Shown here: piece after piece, positions 1-8,308 of the stretch
How the letters are laid out: each line of letters begins with the position of its first letter
Numbering within the stretch: position 1 is the first letter of the stretch
Assembly: GCF_021266465.1 (NCBI RefSeq)
Contig: NZ_CP089848.1
Coordinates: 4,030,001 to 4,094,000 of the forward strand
Source of the DNA: Paralcaligenes sp. KSB-10
GTDB lineage: Bacteria > Pseudomonadota > Gammaproteobacteria > Burkholderiales > Burkholderiaceae_B
Direction: 5' to 3'
Length of the DNA: 64,000 nt
Program-made: the position numbers and the translations under genes
The notes under the pieces: model-generated
Database searches by the model: none
Seen by the model: the letters and a program-made list of their open reading frames with translations, nothing else
What the model was told of the DNA's origin: nothing

Positions 1-2
1 AG

Positions 3-137
3 CGCGAGGGCGGGCGGCGCGAGTTCAGGCATCCGGAGCTGGGCGCCTTGATCTACAGGCAAATCACGTTTCGCCTGGCTACCCGCCCGGACTGCAAATT
101 GGTGATTTTATTGACGGACGGCCAGGGCCTTGCGTGA
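3..137 (+). CDS. XRE-family regulator with MmyB-like ligand domain, C-terminal fragment
   Basis: The window opens inside a reading frame that ends at the TGA of 135-137. The visible 44 residues contain a stretch reading FRHPELGALIYRQITFRLA followed by a short hydrophobic strand (KLVILL) and a few tail residues. This matches the end of the MmyB-like ligand-binding domain of XRE-family repressors, where a conserved HP-x-x-G turn is followed by two beta strands. The HTH half lies outside the window. The gene is convergent with the exporter that follows. The family call rests on a short segment, so it is moderate; another regulator with a PAS-like end is the alternative. Confidence 0.6.
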   Translation, partial: REGGRREFRHPELGALIYRQITFRLATRPDCKLVILLTDGQGLA

Positions 138-223
138 TGGCGTCGGCGGGAGCGACCCTTGTGGCCGCCCGCGGCGGCATTAACGGCCAGGGCGCGGATT
201 CGTCATGTAATACGGAGACTGTT

Positions 224-1675
224 TCAGGAGGTACGAGGCAGTTTCTTGTTTTGGTGCAAGTGATCGCCGGCGTTGGGCGCCAGGCGCCGGAACGAAAAGA
301 ACGACAGGGCGGTCAGCACGCCTATGACTACAAAACCCCAGATAATGTCGATCAGATCCAGGTGCGTAGCTCCGCGCCAGCCCATGCTGAGGTTGAGCGT
401 AACGGCTGCGCAGCCGACTCCCAGACTGATGCCCAGTTGCTGGGCCATGGCGGCAAAGCTGCTGGCCCGGCTCATTTTTTCGGAGCTGATGTCGGCGTAG
501 GTCAGTGTATTGACGGCGGTGAAAAGCAAGGAACGGAAAAAACCGCCCACGACCAGGATGGCGATCATGATCCATATGGGTGTTTCGGGCCGGAACAGAC
601 TGCACAAGGCCACGAAGGCGCCCGCGATCAGCGCGTCGAACATCAGGATACGCTTGAAGCCGAAGCGCTGGATGATGGGGGTGGCTACGAATTTCATGAT
701 CATGGCGCCCACGGCGCTGGTAAAGGTGATCATGCCGGCCGAAAAGGGGGAAAGGCCAAAGCCGACCTGCAGCAGGATGGCCAGCAGGAAAGGGGTGGCG
801 CCGACCGCGAACCGGCACAAATTGCCTCCCAGGACGGAGATGGCAAAGGTGGGGGTGCGCAGCAGATTCAGGTCGATAATTGGATATTCGGCATGTTTGG
901 CGTGCCAGCAGTATAAAAGGCCGCAGACCAGGCCCGTACCCACCAGCAAGAGCAGATTGACCATCGGCATGGAGCTGTGGCCTATGGCTTCGAAGCCGGA
1001 AACCAGTGCCGCCAGGCAAATGCTGCTGAGAAGAAAGCCCAGCCAGTCCAGTTTGGGTCTGGAATCGGGGTAATCGTCCTGTACATAGTGCAGGATAAGC
1101 GCAATTCCCAGGATTCCCACCGGGATGTTGATCAGGAAAATCCAGTGCCAGGAGGCATAAGTCACTAAAAAACCACCCAGAGGTGGTCCGATGACTGGCC
1201 CCAGCAGGGCGGGCAGCGATAAAAAGGCCATTGCCTTGAGCAGTTCGGTTTTCGGGACTTTGCGCAGCATGATGACTCGGCCCACCGGCACCATCATGGC
1301 GCCCGCCATGCCTTGCACAATGCGGGCTACGACCAGCTGCGCCAGGTTATGCGACATGGCGCAGCCTATCGAACTCAGGGTAAATAGTAGAATGGCGGCC
1401 ATAAATACCCGTTTGGCGCCAAACCGGTCGGCCGCCCAGCCGCTGATCGGTACAAAAACCGCCGTGGCGAGCAAATAGCTGGTAATGGCCACGTTCATCT
1501 GTACAGGCGTCGAATGCAGCGAAGTCGCCATGACGGGCAGCGCCGTTGCCACGACGGTGGAGTCCAGCATTTGCATGAACAGAGCGCAACCCACGATGAA
1601 GGGAATCATTCGAATCGCAGTGCGTTCGCGATCGGAAAGGGGCTGTGTGGGGGAAAAACGGGGGCTGGGATCCAT
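224..1675 (-). CDS. DHA2-family (EmrB/QacA-type) MFS drug exporter
   Basis: 483-residue inner-membrane proton-driven exporter of the major facilitator superfamily. Near the N terminus the first membrane segment carries the DHA2 signature MQMLDSTVVATALPVMA, followed by the loop motif GWAADRFGAKRVF (motif A) and the R-x-x-Q-G-x-x-G-A motif (RIVQGMAGAMMVPVGR). About 13-14 hydrophobic segments are spread along the chain, as expected for this family, which is usually 450-520 residues. No periplasmic adaptor gene is adjacent, so it may act alone. It is divergent from the DUF3460 gene with only 66 bases between the starts. Substrates cannot be read from sequence; hydrophobic drugs or dyes are typical for the family. 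Confidence 0.88.
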   Translation of the reverse strand: MDPSPRFSPTQPLSDRERTAIRMIPFIVGCALFMQMLDSTVVATALPVMATSLHSTPVQMNVAITSYLLATAVFVPISGWAADRFGAKRVFMAAILLFTLSSIGCAMSHNLAQLVVARIVQGMAGAMMVPVGRVIMLRKVPKTELLKAMAFLSLPALLGPVIGPPLGGFLVTYASWHWIFLINIPVGILGIALILHYVQDDYPDSRPKLDWLGFLLSSICLAALVSGFEAIGHSSMPMVNLLLLVGTGLVCGLLYCWHAKHAEYPIIDLNLLRTPTFAISVLGGNLCRFAVGATPFLLAILLQVGFGLSPFSAGMITFTSAVGAMIMKFVATPIIQRFGFKRILMFDALIAGAFVALCSLFRPETPIWIMIAILVVGGFFRSLLFTAVNTLTYADISSEKMSRASSFAAMAQQLGISLGVGCAAVTLNLSMGWRGATHLDLIDIIWGFVVIGVLTALSFFSFRRLAPNAGDHLHQNKKLPRTS

Positions 1676-1741
1676 TGCCTGATTCTAACTTTGTTTGACT
1701 GAAGTAAACTTGAAACCTGATTATCAAATTCCTTAGGTATT

Positions 1742-1930
1742 ATGGCCAAGAATTACGAATCGGAAATTACCCAGTTTCTGAAGAACTATAAATCCGAGCA
1801 TCCCGACACCGAGGCGCGGCAGCGCGACGGCCGGGCTCGTTTGTGGGACAAACAGCTCGATTCGGAGACCCTTGACGGTTTTCGGGTGGCGCGCGTTCCC
1901 CAGCGTCCCTACGTCTATCAAACCGACTAA
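1742..1930 (+). CDS. DUF3460 family small protein
   Basis: A 62-residue charged, soluble protein beginning MAKNYESEITQFLKNYKSEHP and ending in a PQRPYVYQTD tail. Its length and the conserved features (the F-L-K-x-Y-K segment, a central R-x-x-LWD motif, the C-terminal RPYVYQ) fit the DUF3460 family of Burkholderiales, whose function is unknown. The gene lies 9 bases before scpA and is probably co-transcribed with scpA and panC. The start is the only ATG; the upstream RBS (TTAGG) is weak. Confidence 0.75.
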   Translation: MAKNYESEITQFLKNYKSEHPDTEARQRDGRARLWDKQLDSETLDGFRVARVPQRPYVYQTD

Positions 1931-1939
1931 GCGGTCCCG

Positions 1940-2818
1940 ATGTCCGTGTCTTCCGTGCCGGTCGGCGACCTGGATGCCCTGGTCGAGCCTGTGATCGACA
2001 GCACTCCCGACGTCGTCGACAGCGTGGCATTGGCTCGCCTGTACGGCGAGCCTCTGTTTGCCATGCCGCAGGATCTCTACATTCCGCCGGATGCCCTGGA
2101 AGTATTTCTGGAAACCTTCCAGGGGCCACTGGATTTGCTGCTGTACCTGATACGCAAGCAAAACTTCAATGTGCTCGACATCCCCATGGCCGAGGTCACC
2201 AAGCAGTATTTGTCGTATGTCGAGCAGATCCGCAACCAGAACCTCGAGCTTGCCGGCGAATACCTGCTGATGGCCGCCTTGCTTATCGAAATCAAGTCGC
2301 GCATGTTGCTGCCGGTCAAGAAGACCGATACCGGCGAAGAGCCCGACGATCCGCGTGCCGAACTGGTGCGCCGTTTGCTCGAATACGAGCAAATGAAGCT
2401 TGCTGCGCAAAAACTCGATGCCCTGCCGCAAATAGGCAGGGATTTCTTGCGTACGCATGCGTTGATGGACTTGAGCGTGGAGCGGATGCTGCCGGACGTC
2501 AGCCCCGACGATTTGCGCACTGCCTGGCTGGACATCATGAGCCGTGCACGGTTGAACGCGCATCATCACATTACGCGCGAACAGTTATCGGTGCGCGATC
2601 ACATGAGCCAGATCCTGCGCCGCTTGAGCGATGTGCGTTTCATGGAATTTACCGAGTTGTTCATGGAGCGGGCCCACGAAGGCGATACAACGGCGATAAT
2701 TGTCGTCCATTTTCTGGCCATGCTCGAATTGGCACGGGAGTCTCTGCTCGATATTACTCAGGCAGCGCCGTACGCGCCGATTTATGTGCGTTTGTCGTAT
2801 ACCCGTGCTCAGGCATGA
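1940..2818 (+). CDS. scpA: segregation and condensation protein A (kleisin ScpA)
   Basis: 292-residue kleisin subunit that bridges the Smc heads and binds ScpB, helping to compact and segregate the chromosome in the cytoplasm. The family hallmark is seen at about residues 54-75: VFLETFQGPLDLLLYLIRKQNFNV is the ScpA N-terminal helix, followed by DIPMAEVTKQYLSYVEQ and the helical LAGEYLLMAALLIEIKSRMLLP. The C-terminal third is the winged-helix region that contacts the Smc head. The first 50 residues are an acidic extension common in Burkholderiales. It sits between DUF3460 and panC, a usual betaproteobacterial order. Confidence 0.93.
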   Translation: MSVSSVPVGDLDALVEPVIDSTPDVVDSVALARLYGEPLFAMPQDLYIPPDALEVFLETFQGPLDLLLYLIRKQNFNVLDIPMAEVTKQYLSYVEQIRNQNLELAGEYLLMAALLIEIKSRMLLPVKKTDTGEEPDDPRAELVRRLLEYEQMKLAAQKLDALPQIGRDFLRTHALMDLSVERMLPDVSPDDLRTAWLDIMSRARLNAHHHITREQLSVRDHMSQILRRLSDVRFMEFTELFMERAHEGDTTAIIVVHFLAMLELARESLLDITQAAPYAPIYVRLSYTRAQA

Positions 2819-3694
<876 letters not shown>

Positions 3695-3773
3695 ATTTCT
3701 GTAAGAAATGACAGGCGACTTTCCCAGAAACTCATGACAGAATCCTCCGTATGTTTTTACAGAGGAGACCGGC

Positions 3774-3992
3774 ATGAATAATGTTTTCGATTCAGACAGC
3801 GAGCGTTTTGCCGTGCTGACCCCCCGCGAACGGGATGTCATGGCCTATGTGGTAATGGGCAAGCCCAACAAAATTATTGCCGCCGAACTCGGCGTGTCTC
3901 AGCGCACCGTCGAAGCCCATCGCGCCAGGGTCTTCCAGAAGCTGCAGGTCAGAAACGCCGTCGAGCTGACGCATTGCGTACTGGCGGCGTAG
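3774..3992 (+). CDS. stand-alone LuxR/GerE-type HTH protein
   Basis: 72 residues consisting almost entirely of one LuxR_C (GerE) DNA-binding domain: L-T-P-R-E-R-D-V-M at residues 15-23, then [33 protein letters not shown] with the recognition helix TVEAHRARV. There is no receiver, PAS or autoinducer domain; the ORF opens only 14 residues before the HTH. A strong RBS (AGAGGAG, 3763-3769) precedes the ATG, which supports this being the true start. Such small GerE proteins can act as constitutive or dimerisation-controlled regulators; the target is unknown. It could also be a relic of a longer response regulator. Confidence 0.75.
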   Translation: MNNVFDSDSERFAVLTPRERDVMAYVVMGKPNKIIAAELGVSQRTVEAHRARVFQKLQVRNAVELTHCVLAA

Positions 3993-4048
3993 TTCTTGGG
4001 GACGGCCGGCTGTGTGCCGGGCCCCCATGGCCTAGTGCCCTTTATCGT

Positions 4049-4711
4049 TCAATTGCCGCATTGCATTGCGGGTTCTTTATTGAGCTCGCTGATCGCATCG
4101 ACATCGGCTTGCCGGGTCAGGCGGTAGTCCAGATTGGGTGTGATGCTATCGATGCTGTTGATACGCAGCAGGTTGTCGGTGACGAAAGTCAGGTTGGCCT
4201 TGGTGTTGCGGTTTTTCAGTTGCAGCACAATCCGCAGGGGCGTGGTTCCTACGACTTCCCAACAGCCTTGTTGAACTATTTTCTTGTTGGCGGTGGCGCC
4301 GCCAAGGAATGCGGTGCGGGCCCGCCATTCGCCGCTGGGTGCCAGCGTAAGGGTGATCCGGGTGGCCGAGCAGGCGTTGCTGTCGGCCAGGCACGGGATG
4401 GTTCCTAAAAAGGTTTTGGCTTCAGTCAAAGGCCTGGTGCTTGCCGGAACGGCCGACTCGGCCTGGGGGCTGGCTTCGCCGCCTTGATTCGGTTTTTGGG
4501 TATTGCCAAAGCCCAATTGGATCTGCGATGGCGCCCGTGTGTACGCCCGGCCCTGTGCCTGGGCCTCGGCATCGTGCTGTGTGTTGTCGCGTGGTTGATC
4601 GTAAAAACCGGCGGCACGCTGCTGTGCGCAGCCGGCGAGCATCACAGCCGATACCGTGATGCTCAGGGCATATAGAATTGGGCGCAGTTTGCGTGAAGCG
4701 AAGGCATGCAT
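4049..4711 (-). CDS. putative lipoprotein with NlpE-like domain
   Basis: 220 residues from the ATG at 4711. The N terminus has a basic stretch, a hydrophobic core and a lipobox ending LAGC (about residue 28), so it is probably lipid-anchored in the envelope. A low-complexity Q/A/P-rich linker follows. The C-terminal half (TFLGTIPCLADSNAC, then alternating strands and GCWEVVGTTPLRIVLQ) resembles the small beta-barrel of the NlpE N-terminal domain, in which T-x-x-G-x-x-P-C-A-D-C opens the fold. Here the second Cys is displaced (P-C-L-A-D-S-N-A-C), so the CxxC is not intact. NlpE proteins sense surface and lipoprotein-sorting stress; whether this one signals is unknown. The preceding ATT-start extension has no RBS. 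Confidence 0.65.
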   Translation of the reverse strand: MHAFASRKLRPILYALSITVSAVMLAGCAQQRAAGFYDQPRDNTQHDAEAQAQGRAYTRAPSQIQLGFGNTQKPNQGGEASPQAESAVPASTRPLTEAKTFLGTIPCLADSNACSATRITLTLAPSGEWRARTAFLGGATANKKIVQQGCWEVVGTTPLRIVLQLKNRNTKANLTFVTDNLLRINSIDSITPNLDYRLTRQADVDAISELNKEPAMQCGN

Positions 4712-4780
4712 GACAGAAGTTCCATCGAATAGAGGCAATAAGCATTCTACGCATTTATTGCCATTGTTGGGGGGCAGGCA

Positions 4781-5488
4781 ATGGGATCGATTCCTGGCAA
4801 TGTGTGGGCGGGGTATGGGAGCGGCCTTGCCGGCGCACTGGCTGGCGCATTGTCGGCCTGGTGGAGCACGGGCTTTGCCTGTGGCTACGGTGTCCGTCTT
4901 GCCGCCCGTTTTGGCACGGATAGCCCAACCCCCGGGTTCTTACGCTTGCCGGCCTGCGCGCGCTATGGCGCGGCAGCGGTCCTGGCGCTGCTGACCTCTG
5001 TTTTGCAAAGCAGGGTGGGGCTCGATGCCGAGTTCTGGGCTGTCGGCATTGCCCTTAATATGCTGCTGATCCTGGCCGTCATCGATGTGCAGCTAGGCCT
5101 GCTGCCCGATGCGCTCACGCTGCCATTGCTGTGGCTGGGCCTGGCGGTGGCCTGGATGGGATCCGCGGTTTCCCTGCACGATTCCGTTGCGGGCGCGGTG
5201 GCCGGATACGGATTTTTATGGCTGTTGTTCCGGGCGTTTTCCTGGATGGGTCGGGGCGAAGGCATGGGTTATGGCGACTTCAAGCTGCTTGCCGCCCTGG
5301 GCGCCTGGGTAGGTGTTGTCAGCTTGCCTTATGTCTTGCTGGCAGCGTGCATTGCGGGCGTGTCGTGGGCATTTTGCCGCCAGAAAAGCTTCGGGCTGGC
5401 CGCCTCCTATCCCTTCGGCCCGTTTTTGGCCGCCAGCGGCGCGGCCGCGCTGATACTCCGTCCTGATGTACATTCTTGTTTTTGGTAG
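4781..5488 (+). CDS. A24-family prepilin peptidase, short form
   Basis: 235-residue inner-membrane aspartic protease that would cleave type IV prepilins and type II secretion pseudopilins. The two catalytic aspartates are in LAVIDVQLGLLPDALTLPL (about residues 101-119) and the GxGD motif in EGMGYGDFKLLAALGAWVG (about 161-179), with the expected hydrophobic segments between. Full PilD enzymes are about 290 residues and start with a cytoplasmic N-methyltransferase domain carrying CxxC pairs and G-S-F-L-N-V-V-I-x-R. Here the first 60 residues are a Gly/Ala-rich membrane segment with no zinc cysteines. It precedes coaE by 18 bases, the usual pilD-coaE-zapD order. Confidence 0.85.
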   Translation: MGSIPGNVWAGYGSGLAGALAGALSAWWSTGFACGYGVRLAARFGTDSPTPGFLRLPACARYGAAAVLALLTSVLQSRVGLDAEFWAVGIALNMLLILAVIDVQLGLLPDALTLPLLWLGLAVAWMGSAVSLHDSVAGAVAGYGFLWLLFRAFSWMGRGEGMGYGDFKLLAALGAWVGVVSLPYVLLAACIAGVSWAFCRQKSFGLAASYPFGPFLAASGAAALILRPDVHSCFW

Positions 5489-5506
5489 AAAATCTGGTCA
5501 GGCCAT

Positions 5507-6118
5507 ATGTACAAGATAGGATTGACCGGAGGCATAGGATCCGGGAAAAGCCGCGTTGCCGATTTCTTTCAGGAATGGGGCGCCGCTGTCATCGACACCG
5601 ATGTGATCGCCCATGAGCTCACGGCTCCCGGGGGAGGTGCCATTGAGCCCATCCGGCGCCGGTTCGGGCGGGCAATGATTGCGGCCGACGGTTCGCTGGA
5701 CCGGAAAAAAATGCGCGAACTGGCATTTTCCAGCCCGGACGCGCGCGGGCAGCTGGAAGCCATTCTTCATCCAATGATAAGTGTCGTTACACAAGAGCGT
5801 GCCGATCGGGCGCAGGGATGTTATCTTGTGTTTGTCGTGCCATTGTTGGTGGAGTCGGGGCGATGGCGCGACCGCGTCGACCGGATTTGCGTGGTCGACT
5901 GCGATCCCGCTACCCAGATCGCACGGGTTCAGGCTCGCAATGGGCTGACGTCCGAAGCTATTGCGCGTATTATGTCAGCGCAAGCTTCGCGTAAGGATAG
6001 GCTGGCGCTTGCCGACGACGTCGTACTCAACGATGCGCAGACGACACTGGCAGAGCTCTCCCGGCGTGCGCGCCAGGTGCATGAACGCTGGTGTCTTTGG
6101 GCAATACAACAGAATTGA
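5507..6118 (+). CDS. coaE: dephospho-CoA kinase
   Basis: 203 residues. It phosphorylates the 3'-hydroxyl of dephospho-CoA with ATP, the final step of coenzyme A synthesis in the cytoplasm. The P-loop GLTGGIGSGKS is at residues 5-15, the DTDVIAHELT substrate-binding segment at 31-40, LHPMI at about 86, and the lid region around R-x-Q-x-R-N-G-L. Length is normal (about 200). It is followed by zapD, a common arrangement across Beta- and Gammaproteobacteria. Confidence 0.94.
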   Translation: MYKIGLTGGIGSGKSRVADFFQEWGAAVIDTDVIAHELTAPGGGAIEPIRRRFGRAMIAADGSLDRKKMRELAFSSPDARGQLEAILHPMISVVTQERADRAQGCYLVFVVPLLVESGRWRDRVDRICVVDCDPATQIARVQARNGLTSEAIARIMSAQASRKDRLALADDVVLNDAQTTLAELSRRARQVHERWCLWAIQQN

Positions 6119-6158
6119 TCGGTAAGCGGTGCCGATTGTTAAAAAGGTTCTTGGTCGC

Positions 6159-6911
6159 GTGATTCTTTACGAATATCCTTGCAATGAACGCGTTAGGGCT
6201 CTGCTCAGAGTCGAGCATTTGTTTAACAGGCTGTTTTTTTTCGCCGAAGGCTCCGACGCGCGTTATCAGCAGGTGGCGGTTGCGACACTGTTCGATGTGC
6301 TCGATATCTGCGATCGAACCGATCTCAAGGGCTCCATCCTGCAAGATCTCGAGCGGCAGCGCGCCACGCTCAATGCGCTGCGCCAGCATCCGGGGGTCGA
6401 CCCCGACACCCTCGACACCCTGCTCAACGAGATCCAGGCCAGCAGCGCCGAACTCAGCTCCCAGGGGCGCGTTGGGCAAGTCCTGCGCGATAACGAATGG
6501 CTGGCCAGTTTGCGTGGCCGGATATCCGTGCCCGGCGGGTCGTCGCAGGTCGACATGCCTTCGTATTTCTCCTGGCAAATCAAGCCCTACGAAGCCCGCA
6601 TGAGCGATTTGCGGCAATGGATAAGCCCGTTTTTATCCCTGTACAAAGGTCTTTCCCTGAATCTGCGCCTGTTGCGCGAATCCAGTGATGTCGCCAATCT
6701 CGAAGCGCGGCAAGGGGCCTACCAGGAAATGCTCAGCGGCAAGACTTTTCAGCTTTTGCGTGTCTGGGTTGATCCCGAGCTGGCGGTATTCCCCGAAATG
6801 AGCGCCAACAAGTACGTGATCTGGATACGCTTTGCTTCCCAGGACAGCGATCTGAAGCCTCAGCCGGTTACACGCGATATTCCTTTCAAGTTGTCACGCT
6901 GCAACGTATAG
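6159..6911 (+). CDS. zapD: cell division protein ZapD (DUF1342)
   Basis: 250 residues. ZapD binds the C-terminal tail of FtsZ and cross-links filaments in the cytokinetic ring. The start region ILYEYPCNERVRALLRVEHLFNRLFFF is the typical ZapD opening, and the later SYFSWQIKPYEARMSDLRQWISPFLSLYKGLSLNLRLLRES is a strongly conserved stretch. I chose GTG at 6159 because family members begin one residue before I-L-Y-E-Y-P and a GGTT-containing purine stretch lies upstream. The in-frame GTG at 6129 would add ten residues and cannot be excluded. yacG, which normally follows zapD, is not present. Confidence 0.9.
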   Translation: MILYEYPCNERVRALLRVEHLFNRLFFFAEGSDARYQQVAVATLFDVLDICDRTDLKGSILQDLERQRATLNALRQHPGVDPDTLDTLLNEIQASSAELSSQGRVGQVLRDNEWLASLRGRISVPGGSSQVDMPSYFSWQIKPYEARMSDLRQWISPFLSLYKGLSLNLRLLRESSDVANLEARQGAYQEMLSGKTFQLLRVWVDPELAVFPEMSANKYVIWIRFASQDSDLKPQPVTRDIPFKLSRCNV

Positions 6912-7064
6912 GCCAGGCCCTGCGGGCGCAATTTTGTACGGCTTTGTCGCGCCAAGGGAAATAAGTTGTTGCGTTCCATTTCATGCGGCCAATATTTGTG
7001 CTCGGAAAGCCTTCAAATCGGCGAGAATAGCGAGGTTATCGCGTCCCGAAACGGAGAGTAGTGC

Positions 7065-8303
7065 ATGTTGGAGCCAGGTTCCGAGCCAAATCGTCATCGC
7101 CCCGCCCGAGCCTGGGTTTGGGTTGCTGTCATTGCAGTTGCGCTGGCGGGAGGGTATTGGGCCTTCAACAAACAGCATGGCGGTTCGGCCGGCAAGGCTC
7201 GAGGCGGGGCCTCCGATGTGGTGCCGGTCCGGGTAGCCACGGTCCAGACAGGGCGCATCAATTATTCGCTGAATGCCGTCGGCACAGTGACCGCATTCAA
7301 TACCGTCACCGTGCTCAGCCGCGTCGCCGGCGAACTGCAGAAAATAGCGTTCACCGATGGGCAGAAAGTGCAGCAGGGCGATTTGCTTGCGCAGATCGAT
7401 CCGCGCTCGTTCCAGGTGGCGCTCGAACAGGCCGAGGGCCAGCAAAAGCAGAACGAGGCGCTGTTGCAGAATGCGCGCCTCGACCTGCAGCGTTATCAAC
7501 TGCTATATAAGCAGAATTCCATCGCCAAGCAGCAGGTGGATACCCAGGCATCCCTGGTCCAGCAGTACATGGGTTCCCAGAAAAGCGACCAGGCCGCTGT
7601 CGATAACGCCAGGCTGCAACTGAGTTTTACACGAATCACCGCGCCGATTTCGGGACGGCTGGGCTTGCGGTTGGTTGATCAGGGCAATCTGATCTCCGCG
7701 TCGACCGCTCCCGGTCTGGTTGTCATTACACAAACGCAACCGATTTCCGTGGTATTTACTTTGCCGCAGGCACAGTTGCCGCAAGTACTGGCCGAATGGC
7801 ACAAAGGCAGCAAGCTTCCCGTCGATTTGTACGGCCGCGACGACAAGGTCAAGATTGCCAGCGGCGAGCTGATGTCGATCGACAATCAAATCGACGTGGC
7901 TACGGGCACCCTCAAGCTCAAAGCCAAATTCGACAATGACGACGAGTCCCTGTTTCCCAACCAGTTCGTCAATGTGCATTTGCTGGTCAGCACCGACGAC
8001 AAGGCGACGGTGGTGCCCACGATTGCCGTGCAGCAAGGTTCGATCGGGCCATTTGTCTACGTGATCCAGCCGGATAACAAGGCCCACATCCAGCCAATCA
8101 AGACCGGAATCGTCGACGGCGGCAGCATTGCGGTCACGTCTGGCCTGACGATCGGCCAGCAGGTGGTAACAGAAGGCCTGGATCGTTTGAACGAGGGCGC
8201 CCAGGTAGAGATCATGACTGGCGCCGCCGTGCCTGGTACGCCGGCCAAAGGAGCTGTTGCTCCGAAGGCTCCCGCCGGCTCCCGGACCCGCACTGGGCAC
8301 TGA
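7065..8303 (+). CDS. mdtA: RND efflux periplasmic adaptor (MdtA-like)
   Basis: 412-residue membrane-fusion protein linking an RND pump to the outer-membrane channel. A cytoplasmic start is followed by one membrane anchor ([21 protein letters not shown], about residues 14-34). Then come the barrel-sandwich half [30 protein letters not shown], a coiled-coil hairpin rich in Q/A/L around residues 110-170, the second lipoyl half [21 protein letters not shown], and the beta-barrel/MP domains ([27 protein letters not shown]). The Gly-Gly-Ser and K/A/P-rich linkers match MdtA. RBS GGAGAG lies at 7052-7057. It is first gene of mdtABC-channel and 6 bases before mdtB. Confidence 0.93.
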   Translation: MLEPGSEPNRHRPARAWVWVAVIAVALAGGYWAFNKQHGGSAGKARGGASDVVPVRVATVQTGRINYSLNAVGTVTAFNTVTVLSRVAGELQKIAFTDGQKVQQGDLLAQIDPRSFQVALEQAEGQQKQNEALLQNARLDLQRYQLLYKQNSIAKQQVDTQASLVQQYMGSQKSDQAAVDNARLQLSFTRITAPISGRLGLRLVDQGNLISASTAPGLVVITQTQPISVVFTLPQAQLPQVLAEWHKGSKLPVDLYGRDDKVKIASGELMSIDNQIDVATGTLKLKAKFDNDDESLFPNQFVNVHLLVSTDDKATVVPTIAVQQGSIGPFVYVIQPDNKAHIQPIKTGIVDGGSIAVTSGLTIGQQVVTEGLDRLNEGAQVEIMTGAAVPGTPAKGAVAPKAPAGSRTRTGH

Positions 8304-8308
8304 TTTCC

